Assembly (NCBI GenBank): GCA_050084985.1
Contig: JBITNC010000001.1
Span: forward strand, 90,644,001-90,708,000
Origin: Nageia nagi
Taxonomy: Eukaryota; Pinophyta
DNA: 64,000 nt
Direction: 5' to 3'
Position numbers and translations under genes: made by a program. Positions 55,487 to 64,000 of the stretch are shown one piece after another (position 1 is the first letter of the stretch; each line of letters opens with the position of its first letter). The notes beneath the pieces were generated by a model, which worked only from the letters and a program-made list of their open reading frames with translations, searched no databases and had not been told where the DNA came from.

Positions 55487-55498
55487 GCTTTGATACCA
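55487..55498 (-). other. Primer binding site of element F
   Basis: On the minus strand TGGTATCAAAGC starts two bases inside the 5' LTR boundary, complementary to initiator tRNA-Met. Confidence 0.88.
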
Positions 55499-55500
55499 GA

Positions 55501-55901
55501 TGTTACGATGCTACAAATATAAAAAGGGAAATATTGTAAAAATGAAATGAATATTGATTTGAAATGGGAAAATGACAATTATCTATGGAAAATAACAAAT
55601 CATGCATAGATAAATAGAACACAAAATAGCAGATAAGGATAAGATTTTACTAAATAGTAATAGAATCATAGGTTGGTTTGAGGGGGATACCTCCTTACAA
55701 CTCTCAAAAGTGAAAAATAATATTCAAGATGCATTTTTCCACACACTTCTATCTATTTATAATAAACTAACCCTAACCATAATAGTAATGCAAAATTGAG
55801 CCTTGCCCTTACAATCACAATATTACAGTTTATAATATAGGTTGACAATTAAATAAAATACTAATACTAACACTAAAATGTTAGGATGTGCGATATTAAC
55901 A
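55501..55901 (-). repeat. 5' LTR of element F
   Basis: 401 bp, TGTTACGATG to ATATTAACA in plus-strand reading; the pair of 51306-51706. Confidence 0.88.
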
Positions 55902-55906
55902 CAATA
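55902..55906. repeat. Right target-site duplication of element F (CAATA)
   Basis: Partner of CAATT at 51301-51305 with one mismatch. The gypsy E reading resumes directly after it. Confidence 0.6.
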
Positions 55907-55907
55907 T

Positions 55908-56335
55908 CAATCACTGTTGATAAAGAATATGAGATATGGATGATGTATTTTGATGGATTCTAATTTAGACATGGATGTGGAGCTAGAGTGGTGTTCAAAT
56001 TTTTAAAGGGAAATACTAAAAGATTCTCCTTTTGATTCACATGGACTTGTACAAACAATGTTGCTGAATATGAAACCCTTTATTTAGGGTTATATAAAGT
56101 AATCAATATAGGCATTAGGTGCTTGATTATCCATGGTGATTCAAAATTGATCATCAAGTAGGTTAGAAATTAGATTAGTGTAAAACATCATTATCTAAAG
56201 AACTATAGGAATAGAGTGTGGGATTTATTGGAGTCATTCTTGGCTATAAATTTTATATCTATTCTTAGAAGTTACAACCAAATAGTTGATGCACTTGCTA
56301 GAAGAGGGGCATGTTATAATCCTACTCATTATAAA
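55908..56335 (+). pseudogene. pol: Plant/archaeal-type RNase H domain of element E, upstream of RT
   Basis: Four acidic motifs of RNase H are readable in order: MMYFDGF (first Asp, about 55948), NNVAEYETLYLGLYK (Glu, about 56065), LIIHGDSKLIIK (Asp, about 56135) and NQIVDALARRG (Asp, about 56288). The wording 'NNVAEYE.L..GL' and 'GDS.LII' is that of the RVT_3 family, the additional RNase H (aRNH) known from Tat-group gypsy elements, not of the gypsy RNase H proper. Stops replace residues at about 55960, 56032 and 56160. It lies in the same strand as, and before, the RT of E. Confidence 0.78.
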
Positions 56336-56740
56336 AGAGGAGCTCTTGGAGTTAAAGTTCAATGTAGGCCTTTAGTAGCTGATGTTGCAAACTTTTGGCT
56401 AGTATTTAACTTCAACGAGCATATTATGAGCTTTCTCATGGATGAAGCAGTGGCTCACACTTTTGGTATTCAAGAAATACCTAATTGTTTCCAAGAATCA
56501 GATGTTATTCAATTCAAAAATAATGTTATACCAAAAGGATTACTCTTTTTTGAAAAATTGTTTGATTTAGAAGTTGTCCAAAAGGCTAAATCTTTGGCCA
56601 TCTTGAAAGAGAACTATATTGAGCTGGAAGTAGAACTTGGGAAGTATATAAAAGTTGGTTTAGAGTGTTTTGATATAGAAAAGGCTATTATGTCTTAAAT
56701 TTATCATAATTTTTCCTAAGTAATTACTTGGACTTATGAT
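56336..56740 (+). pseudogene. pol: Linker between RNase H and RT of element E
   Basis: The frame 56216-56698 runs on from the RNase H without a stop through VKVQCRPLVADVANFWLVFN and a helical Glu/Lys-rich stretch (LAILKENYIELEVELGKYIK). No known domain was recognised. A stop at 56696-56698 is followed by VITWTYDDLKIYDKS, the usual lead-in to a Tat/Athila RT, which shows the linker and RT were one polyprotein. Confidence 0.6.
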
Positions 56741-58000
56741 GATCTTAAGATATATGACAAGAGTGTCATCCAACACACAATTGAACTTGAACCAGATGTT
56801 AAACCATACAATCAAAAATAAAGACTAGTCAACCCAAAAATAGAGGAAGCTATGAAACAAGAGTTAATCAAGCTACTTGATTCAAAAATTATTTATCCTA
56901 TCAATCATTCTTCTTGAGTTGCAAGTCTAGTTCTTATTATAAATAAAAGTGGAGAAATTAGACTCTATGTTGATTTCAAAAATTTGAATCAAGTGTCTCT
57001 TAAAGATAGTTATCCTCTCCCTCCTATGGAGTAGATCTTGCATACAGTAGTTGAAGCTTGCTATTTTTCAATGATTGATGGTTACTCAGGATTTAACCAA
57101 ATTTAGGTGAAAGATGAATATCAATTCAAAATTGTATTTACAACTAAATGTGGGACATTTGCTTTTAAAAGAATGCCATTTGGTCTTTCTAATGTGGGAG
57201 CTACCTTTCAAAGAGCTATGGATCATGCATTTGGCAAACTAGTAAATAAGATTATACTGATCTATCTAAATGATATCACAATCTTCTGTAGAAGCAAAAA
57301 TGATCACCTAGAACATTTAAGATAAGTATTTAAAAGATGCATGAAATTTAGCATTTCAATAAATCCAAAAAAATCAATTTTTATGGTCAACCAAGAAAAA
57401 TTACTTGGCCACATATCTCAAAAGAGGGATTAGGGATGGATCTAGATAGAGTAAAATCCATAGAAGCATTGCCACTTCCCTCCAACAAGAAATCCTTACA
57501 AGATTTCCTTGGTTAAATCAATTTTTTAGAAAATTCATCAATAATTTTTCAGAGATTATATCCCCTATCCCTTCAATGCTAAAGAAAGATGCTATATTTT
57601 CTTGGTCATATGAAGTAAAAGTAGCCTTCAAAGAAATAAAAAAGGCTATAACAAAAGCTCCTATGCTTAAAAATCCTAATATGGTAAAAGATTTCATCAT
57701 ATATGCACATGGAGCAGATAGGAACATTGCTACAATTCTAGCATAAAAGAATGATAACAATAAAGAACATTTGATTGCCTTTCATAGTTAAACACTGCAT
57801 CAACACTAGCAAAGGTACTCATTTATTGAAAAATAAGTGTTTTCCATAATTAAGGGGCTTAAAACATTCAAGCATTACATCTCCCATAATAGAATCATTG
57901 TATTTACTATCCATCCAGATGTAAGAAATTATGTTATACAAGGAGATCTAGGTGAAGGAAAGGCTGGTTGAATTACTAAAATAATAGAATATGATATAGA
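56741..58000 (+). pseudogene. pol: Reverse transcriptase and RNase H of element E
   Basis: RT blocks in order are RLVNPKIEEAMKQELIKLLD, SGEIRLYVDFKNLNQVSLKD (about 56950-57010), YFSMIDGYSGFNQI (first catalytic Asp), FAFKRMPFGLSNVGATFQRA (about 57160-57215) and the YLND box at 57263-57274, where YLDD or YVDD is normal; the Asp-to-Asn change would abolish polymerisation. GHIS and LQDFLG (about 57410-57515) begin the connection, and FIIYAHGADRNIAT with HYISHNRIIVFTIHP (about 57700-57915) is the gypsy RNase H. Stops and frameshifts are frequent. Confidence 0.85.
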
Positions 58001-59346
58001 ATTAAACCAACCAAGCTAATTAGAGGCAAGGATCTCTATGAAAATATAGCTGAAGCTTCACATATGATCGTTCTTATAGAGGATGAACGACAACTTAATT
58101 AAAAAAGTGATTAGATTAAACAAATCATGTTTTATTTCTAAACTAGCAGGTGCCCTAAAGCTCTAGATAGATTTCAAAGGAGGAGATTCAAGTTGCATGC
58201 CCTCAAGTTTATCATGATAGATAACTATTTGTAGAATTTTTTTTTGATCAAACCCTACTAATATGTGTGACTCAAGATGAATCCATAGAATATTGTATGA
58301 ATTTCATCATGAAATCTCTAGTAAGTATTATAATGGACCAACTATAGTAGAAAAAGTATTACAAGCTGGATATTATTGGCCCTTGAATATTACTTAGAAA
58401 TGTGACAAATGCAATAGATTTGTAGAAAAAAGGAGACAAGTTGCAATGCCTCTTAAAACTATGGTAGTCGAAGAACCATTTCAACAATGGGGTATGGACT
58501 TCATTGGTGTTATAAACCCAAATTCCTCAGTAGGCCACAAGTTTATTTTGATTGTAATAGATTACTTCATTAGATGGTTAGAGGCTATGCCATGTAAAAA
58601 TGCAGATCAAGAAGTAGTGATAGAAATGATTAAAAGGATAATCACTCACTTTGGAATTCCATAGATATTGTGTCAGATAATGGCCTAACATTTATTGGAG
58701 GTAATTTGTCAAACTTTATGGCTCAATATGGAGTGTATTGGTTATTCTTTTCAAAATATTACCCACAAGGTAATGAGTTAGCCGAATCAATTAACAAAAA
58801 TCTAACCCAAATCATCAATAAAAAATTAAAGGGAATCCCAAACAATGGCATACACAATTAGACTCTGCATTATGGGTAGATAGGATTAGTATAAAATCAG
58901 CAATAAAGACATCTCCATATGCATTGGTATATGGTAAAAGACCTATGTTGCCAATACACATGGAGTTACCAACATTGAAAATCCTACAAGAAATGGAGGA
59001 CCATCACTTTAAGCCACTACAATCCAAGTATAGTCAGCTCTTGAAATTAGAGGAAGACTAGAATAAAGCATATGAATCATTCTAGTATCACCAACACATT
59101 ATCAAGAAGTGGTTTGATAAGAAAAAGTCTTCTCGGGTGAAGTTAGAACCAGGTGATATTATCCTTAAATGGGATGAGGAAAAAGCAAAGCCAAAAAAAT
59201 ACCAAAAATTTGATTCTTTTTGGAGTAGACCTTACATCATCACTCAAGCCATGCAAAGTAATGCATTCAAATTGCAAGATATTACTAGGTCTCGAGAATT
59301 ACCTGTTCCCATCTATTTAAAATATTATCGGGTGATGATCTTGTAG
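58001..59346 (+). pseudogene. pol: Integrase and C-terminal tail of element E
   Basis: The zinc-binding part (LYEFHHEISSKYYNG, CDKCNRF) lies at about 58295-58425. The core shows QQWGMDFIGVINPNS (first Asp, about 58498), SDNGLTFIGGN (second Asp, about 58678) and NELAESINKNL (Glu, about 58783), so all three catalytic residues persist. A frameshift near 58662 separates the first from the others. The frame 59137-59346 (LEPGDIILKWDEEKAKPKKY and FDSFWSRPYII) is the C-terminal domain typical of gypsy integrases. Confidence 0.85.
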
Positions 59347-59844
59347 TACTCACAAAGTAATGTATATTGTAAATAGTTTTTTTAAAAAAAGAGAGACTTG
59401 TATATCTTCTGCATAGAGTTCTCAAAAAGTAGGTAGCCATTAATGTTTAGCATTAATTTGATTTGATCAAGAGTTAATGTCGATGTACTACTCAACCATC
59501 AACTAAATAAGGTAGCATTTAAAGAAAGATTTCCTTGAATTTGACAAACTATTACACAAGTATGATAAATTAAGTTTGACATGATTCAAAACTACTTATC
59601 CAGCTTATGCTAGCTCAATCCATATAATGCACAGCTCTTGAGATCCTCAAATATTATTTATCATTAATGGAAATCTCACCAACCTTGGATGAATAAAATT
59701 TTCCCCATACCCTTTAGTTCAACACTTAGCTAATTTCAAGCACACAAGTTTATAGAGCATTCAAAACTTATAAATTTTATAGCCAAATTGAATCAAGAGA
59801 TAGAAAGTTGTAGGACCTTACATAGGCTAGATTACCATTTTCAA
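59347..59844. other. Spacer between integrase and the 3' coding region of element E
   Basis: About 500 bp, AT-rich, no frame or motif recognised. Confidence 0.5.
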
Positions 59845-61808
59845 ATGACAACTAGAGGTTCAAGGAAGGGTGTTGATATCATGGCAACTTCTCAATCATC
59901 CTCTGCAATTGAAATATATCAACTCAATGTTGACCTTCTAACCATGCAAGAATAATATCTTGAGAATGATCTAAGAATAAATTGGACTAAGATGGGGGTG
60001 ATCAATCACATGGACACATGGAGAGTTGACCCTAATTGCATTCTTCTACAACACATGACACCTAAGGTCATTGAAAAGGGAAAGTCACTAGCCCATTCAA
60101 AAAGGGACATCATGATTGATCAGGGCCTAGCTTATTACATGCCCTATGAGTCGTTTACTTACCCCAAGCTATTGTATTCATTAGCACATAGACATGACCA
60201 GAAGGGTTACCAAATAGGAATGTTCAAGAACCTGAAAGAGGGAGATGCATCAAAGCCAAAGTTTGAAGTAGTACTAGATTAATCTCCTAATTCCATCATC
60301 CAAACATTTGCTGTTCCAGTTGATTAGAATTTTCATGTGAAGAAACAAATTGATTTAAAAAAGGAGAATAATGAATTCTATGTAAATCAAGATGAGATGG
60401 TGAGTTGGATTAATGAAAGATATCAAGATAGCAAGAAGGCCTAACTTTTGCCAAGCTATCAAGTAGCCTTGTTTGAAACAAAAAATATAGAGAAGTGTTG
60501 CAAGCACTAGTAGTTATTATAGAAAAGAAAATCCAAATTGAAGCAAATGAAGACATGGTATGTTTGGCTTACAATATTGCAAAGGCTCATGTCTGCTATG
60601 AATTCTTGAATTTCATTACCAATGAAATAAAGAGGTGTTTGTTCAAAATTGAAAAATCAAACTTCAAACACTCTTCATATCTTTGGTGGCTCTTTGCCCA
60701 TCAAAAGCTTGACAAACTTATAGAGGTAAGGTTGCCAGTTCAATTGATGAATCCCAATGCTGTACTAGTACCAATTGACATGATGGTACCAATTTTGAGT
60801 AAGTTGCATGGATCATACTATGAGTTCATGGATAAGTTCTATACAATAATAGTACACATTTTGATCAAAAAACTCCTCAATAGACTATGCAAAAGTATAA
60901 TGAAGGAGCTACATGGAGGAAACAACATTGATGACTGGTACTTCTTAAGAGACTAAATTGTAATAATGAGTTATGGGTGTTTTGAGAAACCTTTTTTATT
61001 ACCAAAATATGTAACCCCCCAGTTGTATTCAATAGAAATGGGAAGGCAAATTTGTACCATAGAAACCAAATATGGATCCAAGGGTAATTTTAAATCTATT
61101 GTAGATATACCGGCTTCTACTGAAAATTTTACTCTTTTAGAAATAGGGTGTAAAGATAGTATGGCTGAATTCATTGTACAAAATTTTAAATTAGATATGG
61201 TGAAAGTTCTATGGATGTATGACTCTTCAGGAGAAATGACCCAAGTAATAAGGTAAAGCAAAAAATGTCCAACTTTTGTCTATGAAAGTAGGCCTCATAT
61301 AAAATATTTTGTAAACAAAACTAAATAAGAGGTAGAAATGTACCTTGATTGAGAGTTCACACCCTTAAATAAATCTTGGATGGCCCTTAAGGGGATAATA
61401 AAGTACAAAAATTGAGAAAATAAGCGATAAGATTTTGTCCTCAACCCAGAAGTTGTCATCTAGTTAGCAAATCTTAGGTGGGGTCCTAATAAAATTCATT
61501 ATTTTACAATGTTCAGATTTGAGTATACAATAAAAATTCACCACATAGAGAGTAAATTATTTGAGAAATTCAAATATGATAAGTACTGGGAGGTTGAATA
61601 TGCCAAAGATCCCTTGCTAGAGTTGGGAGAGACCCTTCCTCCTCATTTTCAAGAAAAATCTACTATAGGAGTAAGGCTAGTACAAGTAAGACAACCATCC
61701 AACATGGTTGAGCCTTCAAAGAAGGGAGAGACAAATCCCTCAGACACTACCACCTCTTCCCAAGAGCCTTCTCCAAAGAAGAAAAGGGAAATTCAAACCC
61801 TTTCTTAA
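59845..61808 (+). pseudogene. Unknown long 3' ORF of element E, first part
   Basis: From ATG at 59845 (MTTRGSRKGVDIMATSQSSS) one frame holds to about 60440 with two or three TAA/TAG stops, then a single shift leads into a frame open over 60495-60956, 60966-61256 and 61509-61808 with few interruptions. It is a soluble-looking, Lys/Glu-rich protein without signal peptide or membrane spans. Pieces include SYLWWLFAHQKLDKLIEVRL and LNPEVVI-LANLRWGPNKIHYF. No known domain was recognised; it shows none of the gag, protease, RT, RNase H or integrase motifs. The position, between integrase and 3' LTR in sense orientation, is where some plant retroelements carry env-like or other extra ORFs, but no env features (signal, fusion peptide, transmembrane helix) are visible. 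Confidence 0.55.
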
Positions 61809-63590
61809 AAATAACAAACCTCAAAGAAAGAAGAGAGGCTTGTAAAGAAGCCCTACACCAGTACGATAAGGTCACAATCACAAACGACTATACCTCCACC
61901 TTCAAAGGCTATAAAAGAAATTCAAAAGGTAGTGGTAAAAGATATAAAAAATTTTGATATAGAAAAGTTAAGAGAGACATAAGATATAGATACTGGTGCT
62001 ACAAGAGGAGCCTAAGTGCAAGAACAAACTCTAAAAAAAGAGCAAACTGAAACTCAATAAGATCGGGAGATGATGATGATGATGATCAATTTGGAAAAAA
62101 AAGACTCTGACCTAATGGATAAAGCTGATGATGAAGATAAGGTCATGGAAGAGGTAGAGGAAGAAATAGAAGTTCAATACCTGACACCTCCTCAACAGTC
62201 ATAGCCCATCCAAAAGGTTGTGACATCTACTTTAAGTGGAATTACTACTCCCCATTCTTTGATTCCTACAAGCTCATAAGAGGAGATAAAATCTATTTTT
62301 TCTACAAAAATTGTAGATCCCATTGATTGGAAAACTTTTGTTAATAAGCTTCCTATGCTCCCTAAGCAATAGTCAATAATTTTGAGCAAGGTGATAGAAA
62401 TGGGAGATATTAAAATAGCATAGATGCCTTTCAAATAAGGGCAACTAGAAACTACTCCTATGAATATAATTGATGTAAATACGTAGAGTGCACCAGTAAT
62501 TGACAAGTTAAGATTCTTGTTAAATACTTCAATGGTAGCTGACAAAAGTCTTTAAGAAATGGAGACTAAGAAAAATTGAGCAAAAAAATAGATCAGTATA
62601 AGAAAGACTGCTCTCTTAAAGACAAAATAGTAGCTAGGTTGCAAAATAAAAATAGATACTTGATTACAAAGTTTGATAAGTAGAAGCTAGAATTTGATAA
62701 GAGCATAACACAACAAAAGCTAAGTTAGATGCTGAAAATCAAATAATATAAGATCTCAAAGCTTAGGATCCAATCATTGATACCAAAAAGGTCAAGCAGG
62801 TTGAGGTCAAGCTACAAACTATCATTACAACAAATAAAGTTTTATCTGATGATAATTCAAATTTGTTATTGCTTGTAAATAATTTTAGAAAATCCTTGGT
62901 GGAGTAAGTCAAAGATATAATAATAACATTATCACACTTGCATCTACTAAAGGAAAAATAATACAAGCAATCAAACAATTCCACATTCAAACCACTCTCC
63001 ATCAGCTGGCTTTAGACACACTCAAGATAGTCTTAGAAGAAATGCAAGCCTATTTAAGGGTCCTGATTGAAAAGGATAGTAGCGATCACTCACAAACCAA
63101 TATAGTTATATCTAAGGAGGATTTGAGATATATGTGAACTCTAAAATTTGGTGTTCAACATGGATATTGATAAGCATCAGCTCACAATAGAGCTAGGATT
63201 CATTAACAAATTCTTTAATTCTTTGATTGAAATGAAAGCTCCCAAATTATGGGAAGAACAAAATGTACAAGGTAGTGCTACCAGTTGGATAGCCAATACC
63301 ACTCAATTTCTTGAATAGTCCTTTTTTGAGAAGCAAATCTTAGACTTATAAAAAATAAATGAGGTAGCTCAGGAAGTAATCACAAGATTTTTGCATGTTG
63401 AAATGCTAGAGAATGTTTTGACAAGGTTTAGAGCATATACAGTGAAGATTAATACATTCCTTATCTTATTATAGATTGAATATAAAGATCTTAAAGATAT
63501 AAATAAAAATATACACCCATTCCTCTTGGTAGAGTTGATTCTAGTAGTTGAGACCTCTACCAAGTCTACCTCTCCATAAGCTATTAGAAG
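61809..63590 (+). pseudogene. Unknown long 3' ORF of element E, second part
   Basis: Coding character continues in the same frame past 61808 with stops mostly TAA or TAG at probable Gln codons: a basic Pro/Ser/Thr-rich stretch (about 61690-61900), an acidic run (EDKVMEEVEEEIEVQYL, about 62135-62185) and VDPIDWKTFVNKLPMLPKQ (about 62308-62370). After shifts near 62575 the stretches GKIIQAIKQFHIQTTLHQLA (about 62950) and MKAPKLWEEQNVQGSATSWI (about 63232) to EVITRFLHVEMLENVLTRF (about 63378) keep a helical, coiled-coil look. The end is about 63590. Together with the first part this suggests one protein of about 1,200 residues. The antisense frames listed here lack support. Confidence 0.45.
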
Positions 63591-63644
63591 TAGCAAGTAG
63601 GGGGTTCAATTCTCCAGTAGGTAGAGACCCTAAAGAGCCATCAG
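63591..63644 (+). other. Putative polypurine tract region of element E
   Basis: A purine run AGTAGCAAGTAGGGGG at 63587-63603 and GTAGGTAGAGACCCTAAAGAG at 63618-63638 precede the LTR. Either could prime plus-strand synthesis; which one cannot be decided without the exact LTR start. Confidence 0.4.
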
Positions 63645-64000
63645 ATGGTTGTATTATTTCAAAATTACACTCTAAATTAGGGAAATACAAAATTATTCTT
63701 TTATTCTTATCAATTCCTCCTATTCTTATTTCTTTTTCTTAAGAGTGTTTAGGAGTTATATTCATTCCCTTAGAGTGTTCGGGAGTTATATTCATTTCCT
63801 TAGAATGTCTGGGAGTTATGTAAATACAGGTATCCAAGAATTGTAAATTCTTTTATTCCTTCATTCTTACCAATTCCTTATATTTTTATTTCTTTCTCTT
63901 AGAGTGCTTGAGAATTGTAAATAAGAGTGTTCAGGAGTTATTTTCTTTATCTTAGAATGCCTGAGAATTGTAAATACAAGTGTCTATGAGTTATAGTCAT
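63645..64000 (+). repeat. Start of the 3' LTR of element E, cut by the window end
   Basis: Collinear with 46715-47070: 'attattcttttattcttatcaattcc' type sequence, then the 'cttagagtg' array. The differences are numerous enough (very roughly 10%) to imply an old insertion. Confidence 0.82.

Larger units (their letters stand above)
51306..55901 (-). mobile_element. Element F: Ty3/gypsy (chromovirus-like) retrotransposon inside E, RT deleted
   Basis: Two 401-bp direct LTRs (51306-51706 and 55501-55901) start TGTTACGATGC and end TAACA. The primer site (reverse complement at 55487-55498) adjoins the right-hand LTR, so transcription runs to the left. On the minus strand the order is gag, protease, the first part of RT, then integrase and the pol C-terminus. 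At 4596 bp it is too short for a full gypsy element because most RT and RNase H are gone. Confidence 0.88.
46712..64000 (+). mobile_element. Element E: very large Ty3/gypsy retrotransposon (Tat/Ogre-like), runs past the window end
   Basis: A sequence near 46715-47070 recurs in direct orientation at about 63645-64000 and marks the two LTRs. Between them lie gag (49095), protease (50770), RNase H (55908), RT (56740), a second RNase H, integrase (58260-59345) and about 3.7 kb of extra coding remnants. RT, integrase and the plant-type RNase H resemble the Tat group of non-chromoviral gypsy elements. Without element F the part in view is about 12.7 kb. No intact frame remains. Confidence 0.8.

Noticed and set aside
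59845-63590. Envelope gene for the extra 3' ORF of element E
   Set aside because: No signal peptide, transmembrane helix or fusion-like segment is visible; it is listed as unknown instead.

Overview
The window is nuclear DNA of a seed plant. It is AT-rich and almost wholly repetitive, with the Ty1/copia, Ty3/gypsy and L1-type families expected in a large plant genome. The number of old, nested and stop-ridden elements fits a gymnosperm such as a conifer; that placement is an inference, plant origin is not in doubt. No rRNA, tRNA, CRISPR or bacterial-style operon was seen. The only candidate host gene with an open frame is a short type I (M-type) MADS-box gene at 24225-24839. Two pentatricopeptide-repeat (PPR) gene scraps lie at 14575-14685 (+) and 36847-37014 (-).

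Layout. 1-3987: a reverse-oriented LTR of family B (438-918) abuts the 3' end of an older copia copy, element C (919-2605). 3988-29821: copia element B, bounded by the matching 5-bp target duplication GGAAG. Its 5' LTR is split by a complete SIRE-like copia element A (4244-13605, own duplication CTTGT). Inside B, a 3.66-kb stretch of gag-pol plus 3' minisatellite occurs twice in direct orientation (17392-21052 and 25133-28803). Between the copies lies 4.08 kb of non-element DNA carrying a LINE scrap and the MADS-box gene. The last 0.3 kb of that DNA is repeated outside B at 31432-31760.

32151-36660: an L1-type LINE whose 5' part is inverted relative to its 3' part, the pattern left by twin priming. 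36847-37014: PPR scrap. 37112-39146: solo LTR of the A type, reverse strand, with target duplication CTATA. 39366-40740: a second LINE remnant. About 41050-45885: a second, much decayed SIRE-like copia (D), cut off before its reverse transcriptase.

About 46712 to beyond 64000: a very large Ty3/gypsy element E (Tat/Ogre-like). It holds a long repeat-rich 5' LTR, gag, protease, an RNase H placed before the reverse transcriptase, RT, a second RNase H, integrase, and about 3.7 kb of further sense coding remnants before the 3' LTR begins near 63645. A 4.6-kb gypsy element F sits in reverse orientation inside E at 51306-55901 and lacks most of its RT.

None of the elements can make a full polyprotein. 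Most in-frame stops are TAG, TAA or TGA codons one C-to-T or G-to-A step from Gln, Trp or Arg codons, as expected from deamination of methylated cytosines in silenced transposons. All similarity calls were made by reading the sequence and its translations; no database search was run.
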